Part shown: positions 1 through 7,647 of the stretch, piece after piece | Position numbering within the stretch: the first letter of the stretch is position 1 | How the letters are laid out: every line of letters starts with the position of its first letter | Assembly (NCBI GenBank): GCA_937900215.1 | Contig: CALCFH010000063.1 | Span: 1 to 12,860 of the forward strand | Length of the DNA stretch: 12,860 nt | Direction: 5' to 3' | DNA from: an uncultured Cryomorphaceae bacterium | Lineage (GTDB): Bacteria > Bacteroidota > Bacteroidia > Flavobacteriales > Schleiferiaceae | Position numbers and translations under genes: made by a program | The notes under the pieces: generated by a model | Seen by the model: the letters and a program-made list of their open reading frames with translations, nothing else | The model's database searches: none | What the model was told of the DNA's origin: nothing

Positions 1-427
1 TATACTGTCCCATATCCACAGCCTGATATTGTCCTGCAATTCCCAATCCTAATCCAACTGCAATATCTATCAAACTGCTAGGGCGATAGTGGTATTGTGC
101 TCCCATTAAAACTGGGTAGCTATTCAGATACCTGAACTGTTCTCCGGTAATAGACTCTGTACCAATAGTGTAGGTTGCATAGGGTAGCTCTTGATTGAAA
201 ACATTCCAACTGGCTTCAAAGCCAAAGCTCAGCTTGTCTGAAATAGGATTTTGATAAGCGAAAGTAAAACCTCTAAAACTTGTTTCATCAATAAAATCAG
301 CTAGACTTCCCACTGGAATACCCATACTATATTCATAACTAAAATCTTTCTTTTCCCAAGATTGAGCATGAATAGAACTGCTAATTACCAAAAGGAAAGC
401 GGCTAGACGGAAGGTGAATGGATTCAT
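1..427 (-). CDS. Outer-membrane-type beta-barrel protein, N-terminal part (cut by window edge)
   Basis: The first 142 codons are visible; the gene continues beyond position 1. Residues 1-22 form a signal peptide (MNPFTFRLAAFLLV..., ending IHAQ), so the product is exported. The mature part has alternating polar/hydrophobic strands rich in aromatic residues and glycine, such as FTFAYQNPI, LSFGFEASWNVF and VGLGLGIAGQY, which is the look of a Bacteroidota outer-membrane beta-barrel (OMP_b-brl-like). No enzyme motif is visible. The ATG at 427 overlaps the TGA of the upstream DUF4136 lipoprotein gene by 4 bp (ATGA), which fixes the start and suggests translational coupling. A lipoprotein and a barrel made together may act together in the outer membrane, but that is inference. 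The substrate or role cannot be told from this fragment. Confidence 0.7.
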   Translation of the reverse strand, partial: MNPFTFRLAAFLLVISSSIHAQSWEKKDFSYEYSMGIPVGSLADFIDETSFRGFTFAYQNPISDKLSFGFEASWNVFNQELPYATYTIGTESITGEQFRYLNSYPVLMGAQYHYRPSSLIDIAVGLGLGIAGQYQAVDMGQY

Positions 428-1056
428 TTTCTAAAGTATTCAGATTGTGCAAACATTTGAGGGATATTACGGTCAATCCGCGTATTTACACTAGACTGAG
501 AACCTTGAAGCAGGCCGCTCAAAACGCCCACCCATTGTACAGGTTTAGGTTGGTCTTCACTAATGGATGGATCATCCCAAACAGCTTGAACCATGACAGT
601 ACCGGTTTTTATAGAACTGAGGTAAGTACCGCCACCATATCCAGGATAGCCCCATCCCCAACCGGCACCCCAATCTGGGTATGCCCAATAGTTCCAATAA
701 GCCGGATCGTAGTAATAATATGTGCTCGTGGATTTGCTGACCGTTGGCAAAATCAACCAATCTGCATTGGAATTATGATCTACGTAGGTGTAGCCTCTAC
801 TTTCCATTTGAGTCTTCAAATTTGCAAGTATGGTAGACCGATAGGGTTCGTCAAGAAATTCAATCTTGGTACCCCTATTTTCATCGTCAACAAACGGAAT
901 GCTGTCTGGTAATGTGAAAGTGCTCAGGGTACTAAAGTCAAAATTGGGATTGTAATTAGTGTAAACCAAATCTACTTGATCTACGTATTCTGCTCCTCCG
1001 GGGTAGCATGAGTTTAGCAGCAATCCGAGGGAAACGATCGCAAAGTAGTTTTTCAT
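424..1056 (-). CDS. DUF4136-family lipoprotein
   Basis: A 210-residue protein with a lipoprotein signal peptide: hydrophobic residues 5-14 and a lipobox LNSC with the lipidated Cys at 17. The early segment (DFSTLSTFTLPDS, about residues 40-52), the later helix with a 'ILANLKTQMESRGYTYVD' pattern, and the statement-like ADWLILPTVS strand match DUF4136, a periplasmic or outer-membrane lipoprotein family of unknown biochemical role. Residues about 112-145 are extremely rich in Tyr, Trp and Gly (YYYYDPAYWNYW, then WGAGWGWGYPGYGGG), a low-complexity aromatic insert seen in many members of this family. It lies 27 bp downstream of maf and overlaps the following barrel-type gene by 4 bp, so it is probably co-transcribed with both. 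The family call is fairly secure; the function is unknown. Confidence 0.8.
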   Translation of the reverse strand: MKNYFAIVSLGLLLNSCYPGGAEYVDQVDLVYTNYNPNFDFSTLSTFTLPDSIPFVDDENRGTKIEFLDEPYRSTILANLKTQMESRGYTYVDHNSNADWLILPTVSKSTSTYYYYDPAYWNYWAYPDWGAGWGWGYPGYGGGTYLSSIKTGTVMVQAVWDDPSISEDQPKPVQWVGVLSGLLQGSQSSVNTRIDRNIPQMFAQSEYFRK

Positions 1057-1083
1057 AAAAAGTCTTGAATTCTCAAATTTACA

Positions 1084-1677
1084 TTATTCACTTACCAAGT
1101 TTGGATGAAAATCCAATCTTTTTAATTCGGCATGAAGCCGCTGAAGCGGCAAACCTACTACATTATAGTAACAGCCTTCAATGCGCTCGATTCCAATCAT
1201 TCCAATCCACTCTTGAATTCCATAGGCACCTGCCTTGTCGAAAGGCTTGTATTTGGCTATATAAAAGTCTATTTCTTCTTGTAACAGGGCTCTAAATTTC
1301 ACCTTGGTTTTTTCTGAAAAGCAATGAGTCATATTGGAGCTGCGTAGGGCCACAGCTGTAAATACTTCGTGGGTTTGATTGCTTAAGCTCCTCAGCATTT
1401 CTTTAGCTTCACTCGCATCCTTGGGCTTGGCCAGATGTTTTCTGTTATGCCAAACCACTGTATCTGCTGTTATAAGTAATTGATTCTCTAGAATAGGGTT
1501 GGAATAGGCCTTGGCTTTCTCAATGGCAATATATTTTGCTATTTCGTTTCCTACCAATTCAGAGGGATGGCTTTCGTCTGCCACAATTTTAACTTGGGAA
1601 ACTGAAAAACCTAGGTTGAACAGCAGTTCTTTTCTTCTGGGCGAAGCACTTCCCAATAAAAGCTCAGTTAAAGCCAT
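1084..1677 (-). CDS. maf: Maf-family nucleoside triphosphate pyrophosphatase
   Basis: A 197-residue cytoplasmic protein of normal length for Maf/HAM1-like pyrophosphatases, which hydrolyse non-canonical or excess NTPs (dTTP/UTP type or m7GTP type) to the monophosphate and pyrophosphate, cleaning the nucleotide pool. The signatures are clear: LLLGSASPRRKELL at residues 6-19 (substrate-binding SxSPRR), the catalytic ADTVV at 71-75 followed by KPKD around 84-87, and KPFDKAGAYGIQ at 144-155, with GCYYNVVGLPL at 168-178. The KAGAYGIQ form is typical of the YhdE-type (dTTP/UTP) subgroup, so that specificity is the more likely. The start ATG at 1677 overlaps the end of the UbiA-type gene by 10 bp, supporting co-translation. 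Confidence 0.95.
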   Translation of the reverse strand: MALTELLLGSASPRRKELLFNLGFSVSQVKIVADESHPSELVGNEIAKYIAIEKAKAYSNPILENQLLITADTVVWHNRKHLAKPKDASEAKEMLRSLSNQTHEVFTAVALRSSNMTHCFSEKTKVKFRALLQEEIDFYIAKYKPFDKAGAYGIQEWIGMIGIERIEGCYYNVVGLPLQRLHAELKRLDFHPNLVSE

Positions 1678-2615
1678 AAGAATGAAATAGTAATAAAGGC
1701 TATGCTCAGAATGGCATCAAGCATGCAGATTTTTAGCAATAGAGAAGCGTTCTTATAATCACTTGGCTTTTTTGCCCTAATGGAAATAAGTAGACTAGCG
1801 AGAAGGGGCAGTAGCACAAAAACAGCAAGGTAAAAGACCGAATAGGGATCGCCTTCGGCCATGCCCACAAGTAGATAGATTAATCCTACTGAAACCAGAC
1901 CGCCAATAAAGAAAACAAGGGCTCTTGCCACTTTGTTGCCCCATGCTAATGGAACCGTTCTTAATCGCACTTTCTTGTCGCCCTCTGTATCTTGTAAATC
2001 TTTTACCAGCTCCCGCATTAAACTGATTAAAAAGGCAAATGCAAAATAAATGCAGAGAATAAGGGCAATTTGTCTCCCTGAATCATTTGTGTCTAATGGC
2101 CAACGAGGAAGCACATCAAAAAAAATAGGGTAGGTTAGTACCCCTGCAGATAAGAAGCTAATGAGTATGTTGCCAAGTAGTGGCCTTCCTTTAAAATCAC
2201 TGGCATACAGATATAGCCAAAATCCGGTAATACTATTGATGAGTCCGTACATCCATCGGCCACTAATTTGACCTAAGTACCAGCCTATAGCCGCACCCAT
2301 TAGAAATAAAAAGTAGGTAGCATTCCAGGCAAAGCGCGTAGAAATGCTTTTGCCAATGGTAATGCGTTTCGGTTTGTTGACCCTATCGTTTTCAAGATCA
2401 AATAAATCATTCACTATATAGCCCATCGCCCCCATACAAACTGTAGAGAAGATGAGTAATAGATAGTGAAAGTCGCTTAGAACAACAGGTATTTGAAGCG
2501 GATAGAATAGAAGCCAACGAATGAGCACTAAGCTCAAAGCCATCATTACTAAATTGGGCCAGCGAATGAGGCGAAGAAAGGCTTTGGTTTTGTCTAAAAA
2601 ACTCAAAGAGTCCAT
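1668..2615 (-). CDS. UbiA-family prenyltransferase (geranylgeranylglycerol-phosphate geranylgeranyltransferase-like)
   Basis: A 315-residue integral membrane protein with about nine hydrophobic segments. Both aspartate-rich motifs of the UbiA superfamily are present: NDLFDLEND at residues 69-77 (NDxxDxxxD, binds prenyl diphosphate via Mg2+) and DLQDTEGD at 206-213 (DxxDxxxD). The family transfers a prenyl chain to an acceptor such as an aromatic ring, heme or a prenylglycerol phosphate. From memory, relatives in Flavobacteriia with this neighbourhood are annotated as geranylgeranylglycerol-phosphate geranylgeranyltransferase, an archaeal-type ether-lipid enzyme, but the acceptor cannot be read from sequence; MenA- or CtaB-like roles are less likely but not excluded. 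It overlaps the KdsC-like gene by 13 bp upstream and maf by 10 bp downstream. Confidence 0.88.
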   Translation of the reverse strand: MDSLSFLDKTKAFLRLIRWPNLVMMALSLVLIRWLLFYPLQIPVVLSDFHYLLLIFSTVCMGAMGYIVNDLFDLENDRVNKPKRITIGKSISTRFAWNATYFLFLMGAAIGWYLGQISGRWMYGLINSITGFWLYLYASDFKGRPLLGNILISFLSAGVLTYPIFFDVLPRWPLDTNDSGRQIALILCIYFAFAFLISLMRELVKDLQDTEGDKKVRLRTVPLAWGNKVARALVFFIGGLVSVGLIYLLVGMAEGDPYSVFYLAVFVLLPLLASLLISIRAKKPSDYKNASLLLKICMLDAILSIAFITISFLWL

Positions 2616-3127
2616 AGGCCTTTTAGTTTCATAGATTGCTCAATGACATCGCGTATACAACCCATCCCGCCTCCAAAATGACTAATGTAGTCTACTCTTT
2701 CTCTAACATCTGCAACGGCATCTTGTGGGCAGCAGCTCAATCCAACTCTGGCCATAACACCTAGGTCAGGAAGATCATCACCCATATAGAGCATTTCCTC
2801 TTCTTTCCAGCCATAAACGGCAACGAGATCGGCTAGAGCTTCCTCCTTTTCATAGATATTCATATAAACATCTTGAACGCCTAAATACTTGAGTTTCTCT
2901 TTAAAAGCTTCATCGGTTCCTCTCGAAATAAGGGCTACGTTAAGACCCGCTGAAGTTGCTCTATTGATAGCCAACGCATCTCTTAAATTCATTTGTCTAG
3001 CAACCTGACCGTCGCTGAGAATGAGCGCCCTTCCATCTGTAAACACCCCGTCCATATCGAAAATAAACTGCTTGATATGGACTAATTTTTCCTTATAATT
3101 TTTTTTCACGAGACTCGAATATATCAC
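2603..3127 (-). CDS. kdsC: KdsC-like HAD-family phosphatase (3-deoxy-D-manno-octulosonate 8-phosphate phosphatase-like)
   Basis: A 174-residue C0-type HAD hydrolase, close to KdsC length. The nucleophile motif is FDMDGVFTDG (Asp24 and Asp26), motif II is LISRG at 67-70 (usually ITGR), a Lys lies near 79, and motif IV is MGDDLPD at 115-121. The C-terminal GGGMGCIRDVIE matches the GGxGAVREV region of KdsC, which closes over the active site of the neighbouring subunit in the tetramer. KdsC removes phosphate from Kdo-8-P to give Kdo for lipopolysaccharide, in the cytoplasm. No other Kdo gene is in view, so the substrate is inferred. The start is GTG; a second in-frame GTG at 3109 would give 168 residues and shrink the overlap with the DUF2520 gene from 35 to 17 bp, and I cannot decide between them. 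Confidence 0.85.
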   Translation of the reverse strand: MIYSSLVKKNYKEKLVHIKQFIFDMDGVFTDGRALILSDGQVARQMNLRDALAINRATSAGLNVALISRGTDEAFKEKLKYLGVQDVYMNIYEKEEALADLVAVYGWKEEEMLYMGDDLPDLGVMARVGLSCCPQDAVADVRERVDYISHFGGGMGCIRDVIEQSMKLKGLWTL

Positions 3128-3863
3128 GGGTTAAACGCCTGTAGAGGCTTTTTAATTTCATGTTCTTAATTAGGCGCAGGTGCTTTTTAACCGTGCCCAT
3201 ATCTCCACGAATGGCAGGTCCGGTTTGGGCATACTTTGGACCTAAATCGATGGCTTTTTTTGCGGTTTCTAGAATGAGTGGGTGGAGGATAGACGGATCT
3301 ATGTTGTATTGTTTCATCCAATCTTCAGATTGAATGAAAAGGTAATTGCTAAAATTATTGGTCATAACCGCTGCCAGATGCAGTCGTCTGCGCTGATCTG
3401 AATTCAATGGGTGCACTTCTAATTGAAGCATCTCAGCCAATGCCACTAATGTACTTTGGTTTTCATCTGAGTCGGCCTCAATGCAAACCGGCAACCCATC
3501 ATAGGCAATCCTTCGTCCCTTTGAGAAGCTTTGCGGAATATAGAACACCCCTTTGTTTTGCGATTGCAATGCTTGAATACCAAGGCCACCACTTACATGT
3601 AAAACCAAGGCAGGGTGATTTGCCCAATGTTTAGAAACGGATTTTACGGCTGAATCTGAAATGCAAAGGAATATAAGATCACAATCCATAAGCTCCTCCA
3701 AGGAGCAAGTTTTTCTGGTTTTAGGTGGATGGATGAAGCCTTCGAAAGAGGCATCGTTTCTGCCGAAATGCACATCCACAGAAAACGAATGAGCCTTGAA
3801 ACATTCAATTAAGTGCCAAGCGTAATTTCCAGTACCTACAACGCCAACTCGTATGGATTCCAT
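3093..3863 (-). CDS. Rossmann-like / DUF2520 domain protein
   Basis: A 256-residue protein of the family with an N-terminal NAD(P)-binding Rossmann fold and a C-terminal helical DUF2520 domain, resembling ProC (pyrroline-5-carboxylate reductase) and 6-phosphogluconate-dehydrogenase folds. The dinucleotide loop is VGVVGTGNYAWHL at residues 6-18 (GxGNxAxHL). LIFLCISDSAV follows the typical strand-4 pattern, and the helical half includes HLAAVMTNNFSNYLF and the end block GPAIRGDMGTVKKHL, the hallmark of DUF2520. A dehydrogenase-like role is plausible but no substrate is known to me. The ATG at 3863 lies 27 bp after the ccmF stop, and the 3' end overlaps the KdsC-like gene. The pairing with KdsC-like, UbiA-like and Maf genes is one I recall as recurring in Flavobacteriia. 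Confidence 0.9.
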   Translation of the reverse strand: MESIRVGVVGTGNYAWHLIECFKAHSFSVDVHFGRNDASFEGFIHPPKTRKTCSLEELMDCDLIFLCISDSAVKSVSKHWANHPALVLHVSGGLGIQALQSQNKGVFYIPQSFSKGRRIAYDGLPVCIEADSDENQSTLVALAEMLQLEVHPLNSDQRRRLHLAAVMTNNFSNYLFIQSEDWMKQYNIDPSILHPLILETAKKAIDLGPKYAQTGPAIRGDMGTVKKHLRLIKNMKLKSLYRRLTRDIFESREKKL

Positions 3864-3890
3864 TTTTCGAAGTTAAGTCAGCGTAAGGAG

Positions 3891-6335
3891 CTATTCATTG
3901 GGCATTGCCCTTTGAATTTTAATTCTGTTGTAAACTGCCATTCCAGTTCCGAAAGCCATCAAAACTGAACCCAACCAAAGAAGATTAATCATCGGAAATA
4001 CGATTGCCTTGAGCACAATAAAGGGTTTCTCATCTACGGCTCTCCTCCAACTTTTAATCACCATTTTATTCTCCTCAGGTTTAATCTCATTGAATTGAAA
4101 CTTTAGTCCGGGTTCATCTAAAATAAAGTCTTCATAGAACACCTCCTGTCCGCGCATAATATATTGCGGTCTAGCCTTATAGGTTCTTCCGTCTAAGTGA
4201 ACGATGGTCAGTAAAGCCTCTACAATGATCTCCTGTATCTGACCGTTTTCTCCATCAACAATCGTATGATTTATGCTATCGAGAATAACAAAGCTTTGGG
4301 CTAGTATGGCGGTATCGCCCAATTGCATTTCTGCTTGGGCTTCTTTACTAAAACCATCAGGAGTAACATACTCTTCTTCTAACGGAGCATAGGTTACATG
4401 GGTATAAATGTCTTTTTCTAAGTAGTGCTTTGTGTCGGGTTCTGGCGAATTCCCCATTCGATCATTTACCAGAATAGAAGGAGATAGAATAAAATCTGTT
4501 TTAATTTCTCCTTGCTTATTGCTACTCATATACTCTACATCGTAGTATCGGTAGTTTCCTTCTATGCGTTCACCCCTCCAGCTTACCAAATAGCTTCCCA
4601 ATTGAAGTGTGTCATCGAGTTCCATGAGTAGATTCTCATTCTGTGGAAAATCTTTGGCAATGAAGGTTTGATTTTCAGAAATTATTTCTTGTTTACCTGT
4701 ACTGATAAGCGCACCAAGCAGCACCAATCCAAAGCCCATATGAGCAATGGATGCTCCAGCCCAGCCAAATTTTGTTCGCATTTTTCGAAGCCAATAGTCG
4801 GCATTGGCTATCACCGCAAAGAGTGAGACATAGAGAAGTAAGAGCAACCATGGATTGTCACTCATAAAGTTGAGTTGCCATTCCAATAAAACAGCAACAA
4901 CTAAGCTGATGATAGAACTGAGAGTGAGCGATTTTAAGAAGCGTTTGGGCTCTGTTTTTCCGTACCTCAGAAATTGACCTGTGGCAAGCAATAAGGCAAT
5001 AATGAGTGCAAAGGGAATTTGAAAAGAGTTGTAATGCTCTATAGCATCTAAGGGTGGAGCCATATTTGAATCCATTAAGGGTATAAATCCTTCAGGACCA
5101 AAAAGTGCATTCCAAACAGGAATAGAAGTAGTGAAGCTTATTTGGAAAGCGCTGGCCAACAAGACCAGAGAGGCAATAAACATCCAAAACTCACGACTCC
5201 AGAAGTCATCTTCTTTAATCGTTTTAGGCAAATGCTTATAGCGTAGAAAAAACAAGAACAAAGCCAATCCGATGAAGAAGAAGAGGTAAATCAAAAGTTG
5301 ACCGCTTAATCCAAGGTCAACAAAGGCGTGTACAGAAGTATCACCTAGAATGCCTGATCGAGTTAAGAAAGTGGAGTAAAGAATCAATAAGAAACTCAAT
5401 ATGCTGAGTATCATGGCTGACTTAAGGGTTCCTCCCTTATTCTTGTGTAATATAACCAAGTGTGCCGCCCCAACCATTGTGAGCCAAGGAACCAGAGAAC
5501 TGTTTTCAACAGGATCCCAAGCCCAAAAACCTCCAAAGCTTAATGCTTCGTAAGCCCAAGCCCCGCCCATTAAAATTCCAGTTCCCAAGATCATAACACT
5601 GAAATACGTCCATGGAAGAACGGGCTTCAGCCACTCTGTATATCTTTTAGTCCAGAGTGCTGCTATGGCAAATGCAAAAGGAATTAAGGTGCTTGCAAAG
5701 CCTAAAAAGGTGATAGGTGGATGGATGGTCATCCAGTAATTCTGCAAGAGCGGATTCAATCCATTCCCATCCATAAAAGCTGGAATTCGAACCAGATAGT
5801 CTTCAAGGCCAGTCCATGGTAGCCCAATATTTTCTGGAAGGTCTCTAATTAATACAAAAGGACTACTGCCAATTTTTATATCGAAGGGATAAATACCCAG
5901 CACCATGGAAACCAAGAAAAGCTGAACCATGGAAACAATGGCCAATACAGGCGCCTTCCACGATTTAGGTCCAAAAAAAACAAGAATAAAACCCAGAATG
6001 GCATGCCAGAATGTCCAAAGTAAAAAGCTTCCCTCTTGTCCTTCCCAGAAAGCAGAGAGAATATAGCGCATGGGAAGATCAAGATTGGAGTGTTTCCAAG
6101 CATAATCGTACTCAAAATAATGATGAGTGAGTATATAAAATATGCAAGCAATGAGTGAAAATACAGAAAGCCCATGAATGCCAAAGGCGAGCTTGCCAAG
6201 CGCATTCCAGTGCGAGTCTACTTTGTTTCTACCTAGTGCAAATGCAATGGCGGCCAAGCCGGCAAAAACAAAAGCCAATAGTGTAAAAGAGCGCCCGAGT
6301 TCACCGGGTAGTAAATGTTCTCCTATGTATTCCAT
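3891..6335 (-). CDS. ccmF: Cytochrome c heme lyase subunit CcmF
   Basis: An 814-residue polytopic inner-membrane protein of the heme-handling CcmF/CcsA superfamily. It is the part of the System I holocytochrome c synthetase that takes heme from CcmE and attaches it to apocytochrome c CxxCH motifs in the periplasm. The WWD domain is at about 259-284 (AWAYEALSFGGFWAWDPVEN, then SSLVPWL). Candidate heme-ligand histidines match the E. coli set: His205 in IHPPITF, His292 in GAAHLVILH, His336 in TSVHAF and His532 in IAHMGFG. A large periplasmic segment from about 550 to 775 precedes a last membrane helix near 780-800. At 814 residues it is longer than E. coli CcmF (about 650), mainly through the C-terminal soluble region. 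It sits 5 bp after ccmE. Confidence 0.95.
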   Translation of the reverse strand: MEYIGEHLLPGELGRSFTLLAFVFAGLAAIAFALGRNKVDSHWNALGKLAFGIHGLSVFSLIACIFYILTHHYFEYDYAWKHSNLDLPMRYILSAFWEGQEGSFLLWTFWHAILGFILVFFGPKSWKAPVLAIVSMVQLFLVSMVLGIYPFDIKIGSSPFVLIRDLPENIGLPWTGLEDYLVRIPAFMDGNGLNPLLQNYWMTIHPPITFLGFASTLIPFAFAIAALWTKRYTEWLKPVLPWTYFSVMILGTGILMGGAWAYEALSFGGFWAWDPVENSSLVPWLTMVGAAHLVILHKNKGGTLKSAMILSILSFLLILYSTFLTRSGILGDTSVHAFVDLGLSGQLLIYLFFFIGLALFLFFLRYKHLPKTIKEDDFWSREFWMFIASLVLLASAFQISFTTSIPVWNALFGPEGFIPLMDSNMAPPLDAIEHYNSFQIPFALIIALLLATGQFLRYGKTEPKRFLKSLTLSSIISLVVAVLLEWQLNFMSDNPWLLLLLYVSLFAVIANADYWLRKMRTKFGWAGASIAHMGFGLVLLGALISTGKQEIISENQTFIAKDFPQNENLLMELDDTLQLGSYLVSWRGERIEGNYRYYDVEYMSSNKQGEIKTDFILSPSILVNDRMGNSPEPDTKHYLEKDIYTHVTYAPLEEEYVTPDGFSKEAQAEMQLGDTAILAQSFVILDSINHTIVDGENGQIQEIIVEALLTIVHLDGRTYKARPQYIMRGQEVFYEDFILDEPGLKFQFNEIKPEENKMVIKSWRRAVDEKPFIVLKAIVFPMINLLWLGSVLMAFGTGMAVYNRIKIQRAMPNE

Positions 6336-6340
6336 ACAGC

Positions 6341-6742
6341 TTAGTCGTAATAGACATCTTCGGCTTCGGCAATGGCCTTGCCGTCATTGTATTTCGAAGG
6401 GCATTTCATGAGAATTTCTTCTGCTACGAATAGGTCTCCTTGAGATCTCCCTTTCATGGTAACCTCCTCAGCTCTTTCAAAATCTTGTGGTTTTGGCTCA
6501 TTGTAGAGTACCTGTCTACTATCGCCATGTTTGTCTATGGCATAGAAGCTAAAGCGCTGGCTTCGAGCATCGTATTCCATCGGTCGGGTAGTATCGAGCG
6601 TTCCAATTACCGTATACACTTCACCAGGGTCGTTGTCAGCTTGGCCAAATGTTACATAGGTACTTGCATCTCCCAAGGTGCTAAGAATTGCTCCTACAGC
6701 AAGCGCAATTCCTATAATGGCTATAATGTGATTTCTCTTCAT
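6341..6742 (-). CDS. ccmE: Heme chaperone CcmE, CxxxY variant
   Basis: A 133-residue protein with an N-terminal membrane anchor (residues 5-22) and a periplasmic OB-fold domain. CcmE receives heme from CcmC and carries it, covalently bound, to CcmF. The beta-barrel strands show the family pattern: VYTVIGTLD at 42-50, FSFYAIDKHGD at 64-74, VLYNEPKPQDF at 78-88, VTMKGRSQGDLFVAEEILMKC at 94-114. The canonical heme-binding motif is HxxxY (His130/Tyr134 in E. coli), but here the aligned site is CPSKY with Cys114 and Tyr118. CxxxY CcmE proteins are established in Desulfovibrio and archaea, where the Cys binds heme in a Ccm system without CcmH, so this is a functional variant, not a defect. It lies 7 bp after the ccmD-like gene and 5 bp before ccmF. 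Confidence 0.93.
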   Translation of the reverse strand: MKRNHIIAIIGIALAVGAILSTLGDASTYVTFGQADNDPGEVYTVIGTLDTTRPMEYDARSQRFSFYAIDKHGDSRQVLYNEPKPQDFERAEEVTMKGRSQGDLFVAEEILMKCPSKYNDGKAIAEAEDVYYD

Positions 6743-6749
6743 TTAAAGT

Positions 6750-6974
6750 CTATTCTTGAATGCGTTTTTCAATTCTTTTCATTCGCATCTCCAATCGAAT
6801 GAGGTAAACAACAATACCAATGAAAATGATCGCTACCACGCCAATAACTACTCTAATTTTTCCGTCGGCACGCATCGTATCTGCCATCTCTACCGGCATC
6901 TGTGCCCAAATAGGTTGAGAGAGAAAGAAAGCCAAAGCCGTCAAAAGTATTTTGGGTATTCTATTCATTGTCAT
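6750..6974 (-). CDS. ccmD: CcmD-family small membrane protein
   Basis: A 74-residue protein between ccmC and ccmE, exactly where ccmD sits in System I operons. An N-terminal signal-peptide-like segment (residues 5-24, ending PIWAQ) is followed by a short polar stretch, a membrane helix at about 40-59 (IRVVIGVVAIIFIGIVVYLI) and a basic, charged tail (RLEMRMKRIEKRIQE). E. coli CcmD, 69 residues with one helix and a charged cytoplasmic tail, holds CcmC and holo-CcmE at the CcmAB complex for release; the same out-to-in topology fits here if the signal is cleaved. The match rests on position, size and topology, because CcmD sequences diverge strongly. It overlaps ccmC by 14 bp; Met3 at 6968 is an alternative start with an 8-bp overlap. 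Confidence 0.78.
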   Translation of the reverse strand: MTMNRIPKILLTALAFFLSQPIWAQMPVEMADTMRADGKIRVVIGVVAIIFIGIVVYLIRLEMRMKRIEKRIQE

Positions 6975-7629
6975 TCAATTTCGTATTGATTTCTTTCCAC
7001 CGTTGTCTCAAATCCAACACCCAATAGCCTAAACCTATCCAACCAATAATAATGGGATAGAATACCAAGCGCATGGTAGAATCAAGGTCGTAATTGCTAA
7101 AGGCCGGATTGCCACCATTGCCCGGATGCAAGCTATCTGTAAGCCGAGGCAAAACTTGAATAAAGGTGATCATTATTGCAAATGCAAAGAGATTGTATAC
7201 GGCAGAAATACGCGCTCTTTTAGTGTGATCTTCCATAGATTGTCTCAAGACGAAATAGGCTAAATAGATGAGCAAACTAATGGCCGTACCATTCAATTTT
7301 GGATCGTTTACCCAAAAGGCACCCCAAGTAAATTTGGCCCAAAGCATACCAGTGAGTAAGCCCAATGAACCGAAAAGCATTCCAACCGAAGCGGCTCCAG
7401 AGGCTTTTTGATCGTCTTGAACTTTTCCCTGTCGCAGATAACGAATACTATAAATACTGCTGCCTAGAAAGAGTGCCATCATTGCAAACCACATTCCAAC
7501 ATGGAAATACAGGTTCCGTATGCTCTCGTTTAAAATGGGCAGCCTAGGAACGTCGAAACTGAATCCTGCAATTAGGCCATACAGAACCAAAACAGCTGAG
7601 GTGAGCTTCCACCAGGCTCCTTTTATCAT
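6961..7629 (-). CDS. ccmC: Heme transfer protein CcmC (CcsA-like)
   Basis: A 222-residue inner-membrane protein with six hydrophobic segments, close to E. coli CcmC in length (245). CcmC presents heme at the periplasmic face and loads it onto CcmE. The WWD-type segment is FTWGAFWVNDPKLNG at about 100-114; its core reads WGAFWVND where proteobacterial CcmC has WGTWWVWD, so the Trp before the Asp is Asn. The two flanking histidines expected to hold heme iron are present: His43 in NLYFHVGMW and His168 in DSLHPGNGG. It is followed by the overlapping ccmD-like gene and preceded by ccmB with an 18-bp gap. The second, longer WWD protein in the operon (ccmF) makes this one CcmC and not a CcsA of System II. 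Confidence 0.92.
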   Translation of the reverse strand: MIKGAWWKLTSAVLVLYGLIAGFSFDVPRLPILNESIRNLYFHVGMWFAMMALFLGSSIYSIRYLRQGKVQDDQKASGAASVGMLFGSLGLLTGMLWAKFTWGAFWVNDPKLNGTAISLLIYLAYFVLRQSMEDHTKRARISAVYNLFAFAIMITFIQVLPRLTDSLHPGNGGNPAFSNYDLDSTMRLVFYPIIIGWIGLGYWVLDLRQRWKEINTKLNDNE

Positions 7630-7647
7630 GATTTTTTTGGAAGCGGG

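Noticed and set aside
418..912. Plus-strand open frame of 164 codons
   Set aside because: Antisense to the DUF4136 lipoprotein, which has a signal peptide and family pattern; the plus frame has no recognisable motif.
1383..1395. 13-bp exact repeat TTAAGCTCCTCAG shared with 11163-11175
   Set aside because: About this many 13-bp matches are expected by chance in a window of this size, and one copy lies inside maf while the other is part of a terminator.
5876..6205. Minus-strand 109-codon frame within ccmF
   Set aside because: Out-of-frame shadow of the membrane-helix region of ccmF; its hydrophobic look comes from the codon pattern of the real gene.
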